Shown one piece after another: positions 49,984 through 57,961 of a stretch of DNA of 64,000 nucleotides (position 1 is the first letter of the stretch; each line of letters starts with the position of its first letter). The position numbers and the translations under genes are program-made. Below the pieces are notes generated by a model. It searched no databases. It saw only the letters and a program-made list of their open reading frames with translations, and had not been told where the DNA came from. Origin of the DNA: DAOUJI01 sp965224415 (GTDB taxonomy: Bacteria > Chloroflexota > Dehalococcoidia > Lucifugimonadales > JAGWBF01); assembly GCA_965224415.1 (NCBI GenBank), contig CBDCZB010000001.1:434001-498000 (forward strand). The letters are read 5' to 3'.

Positions 49984-50763
49984 ATGCCCAAAGGCGTCCT
50001 TTTGGTATTCAGCAACTGCAACGATCCGGCCCGCCACGACGAGTACAACAGCTGGTATTGCCACACCCACTTCCCCGATCTCAGCGTCGCCTCCGGGTTC
50101 GTCCGGGCCAGGCGTTACGCCAATGCCTACCCTGACGATGGAGCCAGCCAGTACCTGGCCGTATACGAAGTGGAGGGCCCCGATGTCATGGACTGCATCA
50201 GAGACATCTCCCGCATCGGGTTCGGAGCCTACGGCTTGGGCAGACACATCGACTGCCTTGAGTCAACAGGCGGTTATCGCTTCGAGGAGATAGACCCGTC
50301 CCAATACGCCCCCTTGGAGGTGGTGGACTATCCTCCAACGGGTGAAGGGTCAGACCTGCTGTCCATACCCGACTTCAAGCCCATCGCCAAGACGCTTCCC
50401 CGCGCTCTCCGGCTGGTGTTTTCCGACACCTCAGACCCGGATAGGGACGAGGAGTTCAACCGGTGGTACAGTCACACCCACCTGCCGGATCTGCTCCAGG
50501 CGGATGGCATGACCGACTCGACCCGCTACCGGAACCTTGCTCTAGAGAGAGGGCCATCTAAGTACCTGGCCCTCTACTGGTACGACCATCCGGACCTGAA
50601 GCAGGCCCTGATCAACATGGGCCGGCTGGCTGCGAAAGCCAGGGAGAGGCACATGATTGACTGCCTGGACGTCAAGGGCCTCCACACCTACCTGGAAATA
50701 GACGCCGACTCCTATCCGCCCCTGAACGTCCTGGACTATCCCAGGGAGGCGCCTCAGAGGTAG
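49984..50763 (+). CDS. Tandem dimeric alpha/beta-barrel (EthD-like) protein
   Basis: 259 residues formed by an internal duplication. Half one has KGVLLVFSNCNDPARHDEYNSWYCHTHFPDL, half two has ALRLVFSDTSDPDRDEEFNRWYSHTHLPDL. Each half is followed by a (Y)LA(V/L)Y strand and a helical end, the ferredoxin-like barrel seen in EthD and related ring-modifying or stress proteins. The repeated WYxHTHxPDL suggests two equivalent sites. GGAGGGAG is 7 bp before the ATG. It lies between the two WYYDHPP genes. No reaction can be assigned. Confidence 0.7.
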   Translation: MPKGVLLVFSNCNDPARHDEYNSWYCHTHFPDLSVASGFVRARRYANAYPDDGASQYLAVYEVEGPDVMDCIRDISRIGFGAYGLGRHIDCLESTGGYRFEEIDPSQYAPLEVVDYPPTGEGSDLLSIPDFKPIAKTLPRALRLVFSDTSDPDRDEEFNRWYSHTHLPDLLQADGMTDSTRYRNLALERGPSKYLALYWYDHPDLKQALINMGRLAAKARERHMIDCLDVKGLHTYLEIDADSYPPLNVLDYPREAPQR

Positions 50764-50783
50764 GTCCTCTCCCTACACAGGCC

Positions 50784-51812
50784 ATGGGACGACCAAACTG
50801 GTATTACGACCATCCTCCCGCTTGCACTTGTGTACGCTGCCAGGGCGGAAGGTTGTGGCGTAGATTGCGGCCGCCGGTTTCGCCTCCCCGGCGACCGCTC
50901 AGGCACCCGTCTAAACCTCGTCGGCCCTGGGGTTGCCTTATCATACTTGTGGTCATCGTAGCTATTGCAGGCGCTGCCCTATACTATTGGTCCACACAAG
51001 AGGAAGGAGGATGGCTGCCGTGGTTGGATTGGGGTCCCTGGGCTGACGACGGAGAAACGCCTTCCGAGGCTCCCGCTACCATTCCATCGCCCACTCCTAC
51101 CTCTACCAGAGTTGTCGACAATCCTACCGCTACATCTAAAGCAGTGGCCAAAAGAGACGACATCGATGCGGTATCCGATCCCATAGCTACATCCGTTCCC
51201 ACATCTCGGCCTGTTGCTACAGCAACCCCTAGTCCAACGCCGACCCCAATGCCCAGTCCAACACCAACTTCGAGGTCCGCGGCCACAGCAACCCCTAGCC
51301 CTACCGCCACTGCAATTTCAACCCCCGTCCCAAAGAGGGCAAGCGGTGGCTGGATCGCCGAGTTGGAGCTGAGGATTCACCGATTAGTGAATAAAGAGAG
51401 GTCAACCCCGTTAGGTTGGGACCCAGACCTTGCGGCCATAGCCCGTTCACACAGTGCAGATATGGCAGGGCAAAATTTCTTTTCGCACACAAATTTGCGC
51501 GGTCAATCACCTACAGATAGAGGCTCCTCAGTAGGGTATGATTGTCGTAAGGATTATGGGTCGTATTACACCTACGGCTTAGCAGAGAACATCTTCTATT
51601 CCTCGTTGTACGGCCAGTATTGGACTATAGCTGGCAAGATTGTCCGAAAGGACTATTACGAGATTCAGGAGTTGGCGGAACTAGTCGTGGATGGATGGAT
51701 GAACAGTCCAGGGCACCGTGAAAACATTTTGAAAGACAGTTACGATCTAGAGGGAATAGGCGTCGCGATCGACGCCAATGAGCAGGTGTTCATAACCCAG
51801 AATTTCTGTTGA
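50784..51812 (+). CDS. Membrane-anchored CAP (SCP/PR-1) domain protein with WYYDHPPACTC N-terminus
   Basis: 342 residues. The cytoplasmic N-terminus MGRPNWYYDHPPACTCVRCQ repeats that of the small protein at 49773. An Arg/Pro-rich stretch precedes one membrane helix (WGCLIILVVIVAIAGAALYYW), then a long Thr/Ser/Pro linker (about 95-185) and a CAP domain outside: IHRLVNKERSTPLGWDPDLA, RSHSADMAGQNFFSH, GLAENIF and WMNSPGHRENIL. These keep the two His and Glu residues of the CAP cavity. Bacterial CAP proteins are secreted with unknown activity. Codon use in the linker is more AT-rich than in neighbours. Confidence 0.8.
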   Translation: MGRPNWYYDHPPACTCVRCQGGRLWRRLRPPVSPPRRPLRHPSKPRRPWGCLIILVVIVAIAGAALYYWSTQEEGGWLPWLDWGPWADDGETPSEAPATIPSPTPTSTRVVDNPTATSKAVAKRDDIDAVSDPIATSVPTSRPVATATPSPTPTPMPSPTPTSRSAATATPSPTATAISTPVPKRASGGWIAELELRIHRLVNKERSTPLGWDPDLAAIARSHSADMAGQNFFSHTNLRGQSPTDRGSSVGYDCRKDYGSYYTYGLAENIFYSSLYGQYWTIAGKIVRKDYYEIQELAELVVDGWMNSPGHRENILKDSYDLEGIGVAIDANEQVFITQNFC

Positions 51813-51881
51813 CGTCGTTGTTAGGCTCACTAAATATACAACTCAAGTACAGCGTGTGAAAAATGCGAAGCGAGGTGAAGT

Positions 51882-52637
51882 ATGGGAAGGTTGGACGGCA
51901 AGGTGGCGATAATCACAGGAGGGGCCAGGGGCCAGGGAGCTTCCGAGGGAATCTTGTTTGCCCAGGAAGGCGCCAAGGTCGTGCTGGGCGACATACTGGA
52001 TGAGGAAGGCGCGCGCGTGGAAGCTCAAATCCAGGAGGCGGGCGGCGACGCCAGGTACGTCCGCTTGGATGTGACCTTGGCGGCGGATTGGGGGCGGGCG
52101 GTGGATCTGGCTGAAAGCGCCTATGGCAAGCTCGACGTGCTGGTGAACAACGCCGCCATATTCATGCCTAACGGAATAGAGGACACCACAGAGGAGCAAT
52201 GGGACCGGCTGATGGCCATAAACGCCAAGGGTGTCTTCCTGGGCACCAAGCACTCCATACCAGCCATGCGCAGGGCCGGAGGCGGCTCCATCGTGAACAT
52301 CTCCTCGATTGCGGGGATGGTGGGTAACCTCAGGTCTGGAGTGGCCTACTCGGCGTCCAAGGGCGCCGTACGGTTGTTCACCAAGGCGACGGCCATACAG
52401 CACGCCAAGGACAACATCCGCTGTAACTCGGTGCATCCCGGCCCCGTCGACACGCCCATGACCGAGGAGTCTCGTCGGGACCCGACTCAACAGGCCCAGA
52501 GGTTGGCCAGAGTTCCCATGGGACGCAGCGCGGCTCCTGAAGAAGTGGCCTACGGAGTGCTCTTCCTGGCCTCTGATGAATCGTCCTACATGACCGGCTC
52601 GGAGATGGTCATCGATGGGGGAGTGACCGCCCAGTAG
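51882..52637 (+). CDS. Short-chain dehydrogenase/reductase, paralogue of 38406
   Basis: 251 residues. VAIITGGARGQGASEGILFA, NNAA, the catalytic Ser in VNISSIAGMVG, YSASKGAVRLF and YMTGSEMVIDGGVTAQ. It is closely similar to the SDR at 38406 over its length, including LVNNA, AIQHA(K/S)(D/E)NIRCNSVHPG and the shared DGGxTAQ end, so it arose by duplication. The Asp in VVLGDILDEEG predicts NAD preference. GAGGTGA precedes the ATG. Confidence 0.9.
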   Translation: MGRLDGKVAIITGGARGQGASEGILFAQEGAKVVLGDILDEEGARVEAQIQEAGGDARYVRLDVTLAADWGRAVDLAESAYGKLDVLVNNAAIFMPNGIEDTTEEQWDRLMAINAKGVFLGTKHSIPAMRRAGGGSIVNISSIAGMVGNLRSGVAYSASKGAVRLFTKATAIQHAKDNIRCNSVHPGPVDTPMTEESRRDPTQQAQRLARVPMGRSAAPEEVAYGVLFLASDESSYMTGSEMVIDGGVTAQ

Positions 52638-52664
52638 CAGGCTGGGCGGTCGAGTTCTAATTGG

Positions 52665-52697
52665 CCCTCACCCCAACCCTCTCCCAGAGGGAGAGGG
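52665..52697. repeat. REP-like palindromic repeat, copy 2
   Basis: CCCTCACCCCAACCCTCTCC plus C, loop AGA, GGGAGAGGG, between the convergent SDR and aldolase genes. Same family as 46273. Confidence 0.75.
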
Positions 52698-52724
52698 CGT
52701 TAGGAAACCTTACGTAATTAGCGG

Positions 52725-53504
52725 TTAGACTTCCGCTCGTTCCATGAACACCGTGACGCCCAAGTTCTGGTAGTGCTCCCGGTTGGAACGGGCGCCGCTT
52801 CTCATGCAGATCTTTGTGTCGGAGTCTTTCAGCAAGTCGATCATGTGCTCCAGGCATTCCTGGTCGGTCTTCAGAGGGAACTCCGGGTGACCCTCGCGGC
52901 TGAAGGCCAGGTCGTTGGATGTGGGATGCGCGCCCCAGGACAGGCAGTCAATGCCTGGTTTGGCCAGGTTGCGGGCGTTTATCACGGCCTCCACTGACTC
53001 TATCTGAAGCATGAGGACGCCGGTATGACTCCACCACTCGGCGTACTCGGTCCGGGTGGGAATCGAGTGGGGTTCTCCGTCGCCTCCGGTCCAATCAGTG
53101 TCGTACGCCACCCCGCCCCAGCCCCGCTTCCCCTTCTGGGGGTAGTAGAAGTTTTCCACTGCCTCCTGGGCGGTGGCCTGGTCGTCGCATTGAGGCACCT
53201 CGACTCCTCCGAGGCACAGGTCGAGTATGCCGCCTATCATGTAGGTCCACTTGGGGCTCTTGATGCGGAGCTGCACCGGCACTTCAAACTCTTTGGCTAT
53301 GTCGCAAAGCCGGAAAAGCGCCTCTTCGTTGTAGGGCATGTGCTGGCTGTCCACCGTGAAGAAGTCGTAGGGGTAAGAGTTTACCAGCTGTTCAATTCTC
53401 CCGCGGTCCGCTGGAGTCCGCCCAAAGTTTCCTGGCGTCGCTATCAGCGAACAGCCTACAACTATGTCCCCCCGTCGGATCTTCTCTTTAAGGTTGCCCG
53501 GCAT
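52725..53504 (-). CDS. HpcH/HpaI aldolase family protein
   Basis: 259 residues from ATG 53504, five bases after GAGGAGG; the longer frame upstream runs through a REP-like repeat and is not coding. The segments DFFTVDSQHMPYNEEALFRLCDIAKEFEVPVQLRIKSP and LMLQIESVEAVINARNL match class II pyruvate aldolases of the HpaI type (metal-binding Glu, substrate Arg). These cleave 4-hydroxy-2-oxo acids to pyruvate and an aldehyde. It is the last gene of a leftward catabolic run and would be a plausible final carbon-carbon cleavage step. Confidence 0.78.
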   Translation of the reverse strand: MPGNLKEKIRRGDIVVGCSLIATPGNFGRTPADRGRIEQLVNSYPYDFFTVDSQHMPYNEEALFRLCDIAKEFEVPVQLRIKSPKWTYMIGGILDLCLGGVEVPQCDDQATAQEAVENFYYPQKGKRGWGGVAYDTDWTGGDGEPHSIPTRTEYAEWWSHTGVLMLQIESVEAVINARNLAKPGIDCLSWGAHPTSNDLAFSREGHPEFPLKTDQECLEHMIDLLKDSDTKICMRSGARSNREHYQNLGVTVFMERAEV

Positions 53505-53571
53505 GGTTGCCTCCTCGCGTATTTGGATTTGGTTCGTACCTGGTCGCTCCAGTCTCCATCGGAGTCCATCC

Positions 53572-53606
53572 CCCTCTCCCTCGAAGGGAGAGGGCTGGGG
53601 TGAGGG
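53572..53606. repeat. REP-like palindromic repeat, copy 3 (inverted)
   Basis: Reverse-oriented copy: CCCTCTCCC, 5-nt loop, GGGAGAGGGCTGGGGTGAGG. About 50 bp from copy 4 in the gap between the aldolase and VOC genes. Confidence 0.7.
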
Positions 53607-53654
53607 TGATCCGGGATTTCTTCTGAAACCCACCTTTGAATAAGTCCTTGCTCC

Positions 53655-53690
53655 CCCTCATCCCGACCTTCTCCCTCGACGGGAGAAGGG
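53655..53690. repeat. REP-like palindromic repeat, copy 4
   Basis: CCCTCATCCCGACCTTCTCC plus C, loop TCGAC, GGGAGAAGGG; diverged from the other copies. Copies 3 and 4 are in opposite orientation, as often seen for REP pairs. Confidence 0.65.
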
Positions 53691-53717
53691 GCAAATTGCC
53701 GCCGATTGTCCTGGGGT

Positions 53718-54167
53718 TCAGACCTTTTCCGAAGCGTCCTGGTTATCGTCCCATCCCAGGGCGTTGCCTTCGGAAAGCTGCATGGGGACTCCCCCTATCT
53801 CGTTTTCGTCGATGTCAAACCGGATATACCCCTTGGGACTCTTCAGGAGGGAGTCCCGCTTTATTTTAACCCCATTGGACCTGAGTTCGTTGAAGAGGTC
53901 CTCGATGGACACGCCGTCGGTGGCCCAGGCCACGTGGCCGAGCTGAGGTCCCTCCTCTTTCAGCTTTTCGGCCAGGGACGAATCGCCCACCGGGGAGATG
54001 AAGTCCATGACTACGTCGCCTACTTTGTACATGATGTAGTCATAGATGACTCCGGTGTTGGACCTGCCCTCCTCAGCCGGCGCCATGCTGAAATGCTTTT
54101 CGAAAAACGCCCTTACCGGTTGTACGTCCAGGACTTGGTAGCTGACATGGTGAACTCTGGTGAACAT
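53718..54167 (-). CDS. VOC-superfamily (glyoxalase fold) protein
   Basis: 149 residues. Two beta-alpha-beta-beta-beta units: VHHVSYQVLDVQPVRAFFEKHF with a first metal-type His, VVMDFISPVGDSSLAEKL, then QLGHVAWATDGVSIEDLFNELRSNGVKI with a second His and a late Glu-containing strand (FDIDENEIGGVPMQLSE). The fold fits glyoxalases, epimerases and extradiol dioxygenases; the sequence is nearest to methylmalonyl-CoA-epimerase-like small VOC proteins. It is part of the leftward catabolic run. Confidence 0.75.
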   Translation of the reverse strand: MFTRVHHVSYQVLDVQPVRAFFEKHFSMAPAEEGRSNTGVIYDYIMYKVGDVVMDFISPVGDSSLAEKLKEEGPQLGHVAWATDGVSIEDLFNELRSNGVKIKRDSLLKSPKGYIRFDIDENEIGGVPMQLSEGNALGWDDNQDASEKV

Positions 54168-54223
54168 GGCCCCTCCTCAAACTGTTGGTTTCCCTATTGA
54201 GAGCGCGTTATGCGCCGGTGGCG

Positions 54224-55189
54224 TCAGAGCTTCCTCGGCGGCACAGGCAGCCCGGGGATTTTCATCTGAATTCGCCCCATGCTGCAAAGCCCCGTGTAGA
54301 ACAGTGTCTTGTTGTCCTCCATCCCCCAGCCGCAATTGGAAATCTGGTCTTTCCAGGGAAGTATGACCCGGAAGGGCGGTTCCTCTATCCAGATGTTGCC
54401 CAGGTGTTTGCCTTCTGAGTTCGTGATGGCGATGCCGCCTCCCATGGTGATGTAGAGGTTCCCTTCTATGTCCACTTTCATCCCGTCGAAAACCCCTGCC
54501 GGGTAGCTTTCTGGAAGCTCGAATAGGAGCCGTTCCGACGCACGGTTGATGGAGCCGTTGGGCATCAGGTTGTAGGCCCAAATCCGGCGGTTCCGGCTCT
54601 GGGTCAGGTAGAGGGCGCTTTCGTCGGGGGATATTGCCAGCCCGTTGGGCGCCTTCAGGTCCACCAGCATCACGATTTCGCCCAGGTCAGGCGTGACCAG
54701 GTAGTACCCGGAGAAGTCCAGGTCGCAGTGGGGGCTTGGGGCGCCGGGATCGGAGAAGTATATGCTGCCGTCGGAGCGGCAGACCACGTCATTAGGCCGG
54801 TTCAGGTGGACTCCCCTGTACCGGTTGGCGATGACGGTGGTGGAGCCGTCGTGCTCGATCCGCGCCACCCGTCTCAGGCCCTGCTCGCAGGCTAACAGCC
54901 TCCCTTGTGGGTCGCGAGTGAGGCCGTTGGCGTAGTTGGTCGGCTCGTGGCCTACGCTGACACCGTCAGTAGGTGACCACCTCATCCGGCGGTTGTGGCC
55001 GATGTCGCTGAAGTAGAGGCATCCCTCCTCTGCCCACCATACCGGCCCCTCAGGGTTGGGGTATATCCCCAGTCTGCGGGAGTCGTCTTCAGGCGACTCC
55101 TCGGGGCCGTGGCCGTCGCTGAGCGCCTCGTGTTGGGCGTCCAGGTCAACGATGCGCTCAAGCTCAGGGGAGATCATCTCGATGGGCAT
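54224..55189 (-). CDS. SMP-30/gluconolactonase-like protein
   Basis: 321 residues of the six-bladed propeller lactonase family. The metal Glu is in NPEGPVWWAEEGCLYFSDI, with later segments YANGLTRDPQGRLLACEQGLRRVAR, NRPNDVVCRSDGSIYFSDPG, APNGLAISPDESALYLTQS and VFDGMKVDIEGNLYITMGGG, where Asn and Asp complete the calcium site. It probably hydrolyses a sugar or other lactone. The neighbours are an LLM flavin enzyme upstream and a VOC protein downstream. A flavin-catalysed lactone-forming oxidation followed by this lactonase would be consistent, but is inferred. Confidence 0.83.
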   Translation of the reverse strand: MPIEMISPELERIVDLDAQHEALSDGHGPEESPEDDSRRLGIYPNPEGPVWWAEEGCLYFSDIGHNRRMRWSPTDGVSVGHEPTNYANGLTRDPQGRLLACEQGLRRVARIEHDGSTTVIANRYRGVHLNRPNDVVCRSDGSIYFSDPGAPSPHCDLDFSGYYLVTPDLGEIVMLVDLKAPNGLAISPDESALYLTQSRNRRIWAYNLMPNGSINRASERLLFELPESYPAGVFDGMKVDIEGNLYITMGGGIAITNSEGKHLGNIWIEEPPFRVILPWKDQISNCGWGMEDNKTLFYTGLCSMGRIQMKIPGLPVPPRKL

Positions 55190-55236
55190 TCATTCCTCCT
55201 AGGGCGGTGTGAGGAGATATTAGCGAGCGGGTTGGC

Positions 55237-56109
55237 CTAGCCGAACATCTCCCTGGCGACCTTCTCCATGACGGCCAGACACTTGCTAGCTGTGTCGGCG
55301 TCGCCCATGCCGAACACCACCCGGTCCGCGCCGGCTTCCAGGAACCCGTTCAGGTGGTCAGGGTCGGCGGGGCGTCCAAAGATGGTGAACTCGATAGCCG
55401 AGGGGTCACGACCAGCCGCTATGGCCCACTCGTCCACCTTGGCCCTGCTTTCCTTCATGACGTCTATGCTTATCCAGTGGGGCAGCCAGCCGTCTCCCCA
55501 GCGGGCTACTCTTCTCAGCACCCGGTCCGGAGAGGTTCCCTGTCCGTCTCCGCCCCCTCCCAGGAGTATGGGCGGGTGGGGTTCCTGGGCCGGCTTGGGG
55601 AAGACCCGAACAGGAGGGAAGTCGTAGTATTTGCCGTGGTATTCCGACTCGTCCTTGGTCCAGAGTTCCTTGAGGGCCTCCACGTTCTCCCTGACCTGAC
55701 TCCACCGGTGGTCATAGTCCGCGCCGAGAATCTCCAGCTCTTCGCGGAATATTCCGCTGCCTATGCCGAACAGGAACCTCCCCTGGGAGAGGCGGTCCAG
55801 GGTGGCGATTTCCTTGGCGAGGATGAGAGGATGCCGCTGGGGCACTATGACGATGCCGGTGCCGAGCTTCAGCGTTGAGGTTGCGGCCGAGGCCCTTGAC
55901 AGGGCCACGAACGGGTCGAGCATGCTCCATATATTGGCGCCGTACTGGCCGGCCTCGTTGGACGGATGGGGTGTGCTGGTGGAGACGGGAACAAAGGGGT
56001 GCTCGCAAATCCATATCGAGTCGAACCCCATCTCCTCCCCTTGTTTAGCCAGAGCGGCGGGGTCAACCGGGCTTCCGACGGCAGACGGCACGGAGAAGCC
56101 GACGTTCAT
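55237..56109 (-). CDS. LLM class F420/FMN-dependent oxidoreductase
   Basis: 290 residues, a different branch from the two 390-residue paralogues. The motifs GFSVPSAVGSPVDPAALAKQ, EEMGFDSIWICEHPFVP, LKLGTGIVIVPQRHPLILAKEIATLD, GRFLFGIGSGIFREELEILG and the C-terminal GADRVVFGMGDAD resemble the F420-dependent TIGR03619-like group. The barrel would hold reduced F420 or FMN. It lies 109 bp after the amidohydrolase gene. Confidence 0.85.
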   Translation of the reverse strand: MNVGFSVPSAVGSPVDPAALAKQGEEMGFDSIWICEHPFVPVSTSTPHPSNEAGQYGANIWSMLDPFVALSRASAATSTLKLGTGIVIVPQRHPLILAKEIATLDRLSQGRFLFGIGSGIFREELEILGADYDHRWSQVRENVEALKELWTKDESEYHGKYYDFPPVRVFPKPAQEPHPPILLGGGGDGQGTSPDRVLRRVARWGDGWLPHWISIDVMKESRAKVDEWAIAAGRDPSAIEFTIFGRPADPDHLNGFLEAGADRVVFGMGDADTASKCLAVMEKVAREMFG

Positions 56110-56218
56110 GATTCCCTCCTCAAGCTGCTTGTCCGATGGGGAGGCCAGTCAAGCGGGTGGGACAGGAGACGGTTCTAGAGGACGCCGGAGGACACGAATC
56201 CCCCGGCGTCATCAAGGT

Positions 56219-57373
56219 CTAGTGGATGTTGTATACCCTGGAGGCGTTGTCCCAGAGTATTTTCTGCTTCTCTTCCGGAGTGCAGTCGGCAAGGAGCTTT
56301 GCGGCGATATCGCGGGACTTGGGGAAGGTGCCTTCGTCGTGCGGGTAGTCGGCTCCGAACTGGATGTTGTCTACGCCGACTAAGTCCCTCACCCTCATGG
56401 AGTAAGGGTCCTCCTGGGTGCCCACGAAGCAGTTGTTGTACCAGAAGTCGCTGGGCAGCGTTCCGGGTTGGAACTTGTACCGGTCAAGCCTCGTGGATGC
56501 GCTGACCCTTTCGGTGTAGGTGTAGTTCATACGCTCCAGGAAGCTGGGAATCCAGCTTACCTCGAACTCGATGACTCCCACCTGAAGCTTGGGGTGGCGC
56601 TCGAACACACCGGCGAAAATCATGTCGCCGATGGCCATGCGCGGGTAGATGTCGATGTTGGCCAGGAAGGAGGCGCTGAGCGATTGGGGGTCCATGAACT
56701 CGTTGTCGGGAGAAGGCCGGTTGCAGCCGATGTGTAAGGCCACCGGCATCTCCAGGTCCTCGCAGGCTGACCAGAAGGGCTCGTACATCTGATGGCTGTA
56801 TCTCATGCCGGGGGTGGTTCCCACCGGGACCATGGCCCCCACCAAGCCCATTTTCTTGCACCGCTCCAACTCTATGATAGCGGCTTCGCCGATTTCGGGG
56901 TTCAGCAATGCGTTGCCGTAGAGCCTGTCGGGATGGGCGTGGCAAAACTCGGCCATCCAGTCGTTCCAAGTCTGCTGAATCACGTGCAGGAGCTCGGTGT
57001 CCGCAACTTTATATAGGTGGAGCCCGACGGTGGAGAAATGTATCGCCTTGTCGATGCCGTCTATGTCCAGGTCTTTGACGCGCTCGTCGGGGTCGTTGGC
57101 CCCGGGCCGAACGTGCTCTTCCCGCACCCTGGTCTTGCCTATTTCAGCCTTGACGGCAGGGTCCGATTCGTATCTCCGTCCGGGGTGAGCGCCCGGCGAG
57201 AGTCCCACGAGGCGCAAGTCGCCGCTGAACCACATATCTACGTCATCAAGGCTTCTCAGAACGGGAGCCTGATCCAAGTATTCTTTGGGCATTCGTGTCG
57301 TCCACAGGTCCGACGCCTCGAACGTATGGTCGTCTGCCGAGAGTATCTTGTAACCTTCCAGCGCCTGGGCCAT
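56219..57373 (-). CDS. Amidohydrolase-2 family metal-dependent hydrolase
   Basis: 384 residues, the intact relative of the frameshifted 31790 gene. The N-terminal metal motif is ILSADDHTFEASDLWTTRMP, then IDGIDKAIHFSTVGLHLY, MPVALHIGCNRPS with a metal His, and IQFGADYPHDEGTFPKSRDIAAKL with the catalytic Asp and His. The C-terminus ILWDNASRVYNIH matches that of the other copy. The family includes ACMSD-type decarboxylases and hydrolases. It is the first gene of the leftward five-gene run behind its own promoter. Confidence 0.85.
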   Translation of the reverse strand: MAQALEGYKILSADDHTFEASDLWTTRMPKEYLDQAPVLRSLDDVDMWFSGDLRLVGLSPGAHPGRRYESDPAVKAEIGKTRVREEHVRPGANDPDERVKDLDIDGIDKAIHFSTVGLHLYKVADTELLHVIQQTWNDWMAEFCHAHPDRLYGNALLNPEIGEAAIIELERCKKMGLVGAMVPVGTTPGMRYSHQMYEPFWSACEDLEMPVALHIGCNRPSPDNEFMDPQSLSASFLANIDIYPRMAIGDMIFAGVFERHPKLQVGVIEFEVSWIPSFLERMNYTYTERVSASTRLDRYKFQPGTLPSDFWYNNCFVGTQEDPYSMRVRDLVGVDNIQFGADYPHDEGTFPKSRDIAAKLLADCTPEEKQKILWDNASRVYNIH

Positions 57374-57518
57374 CGCGACCTCCTTATTTGGACCCTTTCC
57401 TCACGGACTCCTGGTCGATATACGGCGGGGCGTTCCGGTAAACACCCATCGTTGCCGTTAGTGCAATGCCCAAACGTGCAGGAAAACCGGGGAGCCGTTT
57501 CGGGCGTCGGATGGAATA

Positions 57519-57546
57519 ATTCTACTCCGGCACGCCTATATGTCAA
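57519..57546 (-). promoter_or_regulatory. Promoter of the catabolic run (amidohydrolase to aldolase)
   Basis: Minus-strand TTGACA (57546-57541), 16-bp spacer, TAGAAT (57524-57519), 146 bp upstream of the amidohydrolase ATG. The 289-bp gap to gatC also holds a plus-strand TATAAT at 57616-57621, 42 bp before gatC, without a clear -35 box. Confidence 0.5.
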
Positions 57547-57662
57547 GCTGACGGCTGCCATGTTTCCGGTCTAACTTGACTGGCATGTGGGACTGCCCGG
57601 CGCCCCACGAGGGGCTATAATGGCTCTGGCGCCAGCTTGAATCATCCTGGACTGCGAAAGGA

Positions 57663-57959
57663 ATGAACTTGGCCCTGAGCAGAGATGAGGTCCAACACAT
57701 AGCGGCCCTTTGTCGTATCGGTGTGACTGACGAAGAACTGGAGTTGATGGCTGGGCAGCTTTCCCAGGTCTTGGAGATGTTCCAAACGTTGCAGGGCCTT
57801 GACACTGACGGGGTCGAGCCTACAGCCCACTCCATATCTCTAGACACTGTTCTACGGGAAGACCAAGCGGCTGACTCGGACCCGGTGGAGAGCGTCCTCG
57901 CCAACGCTCCGGTCAGTGAAAACGACCTGATCCGGGTCAAGGCGGTTCTGGAAGACTGA
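57663..57959 (+). CDS. gatC: Asp-tRNA(Asn)/Glu-tRNA(Gln) amidotransferase subunit C
   Basis: 98 residues. LSRDEVQHIAALCRIGVTDEELELMAGQLSQVLEMFQTLQGLD is the GatC helical opening, and GVEPTAHSISLDTVLREDQ, the belt that wraps GatA and GatB, follows. It is 2 bp upstream of gatA and ends VKAVLED, close to the usual (F)xVPKVL(E)-like end. AAAGGA stands at the ATG. Confidence 0.93.
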   Translation: MNLALSRDEVQHIAALCRIGVTDEELELMAGQLSQVLEMFQTLQGLDTDGVEPTAHSISLDTVLREDQAADSDPVESVLANAPVSENDLIRVKAVLED

Positions 57960-57961
57960 GC

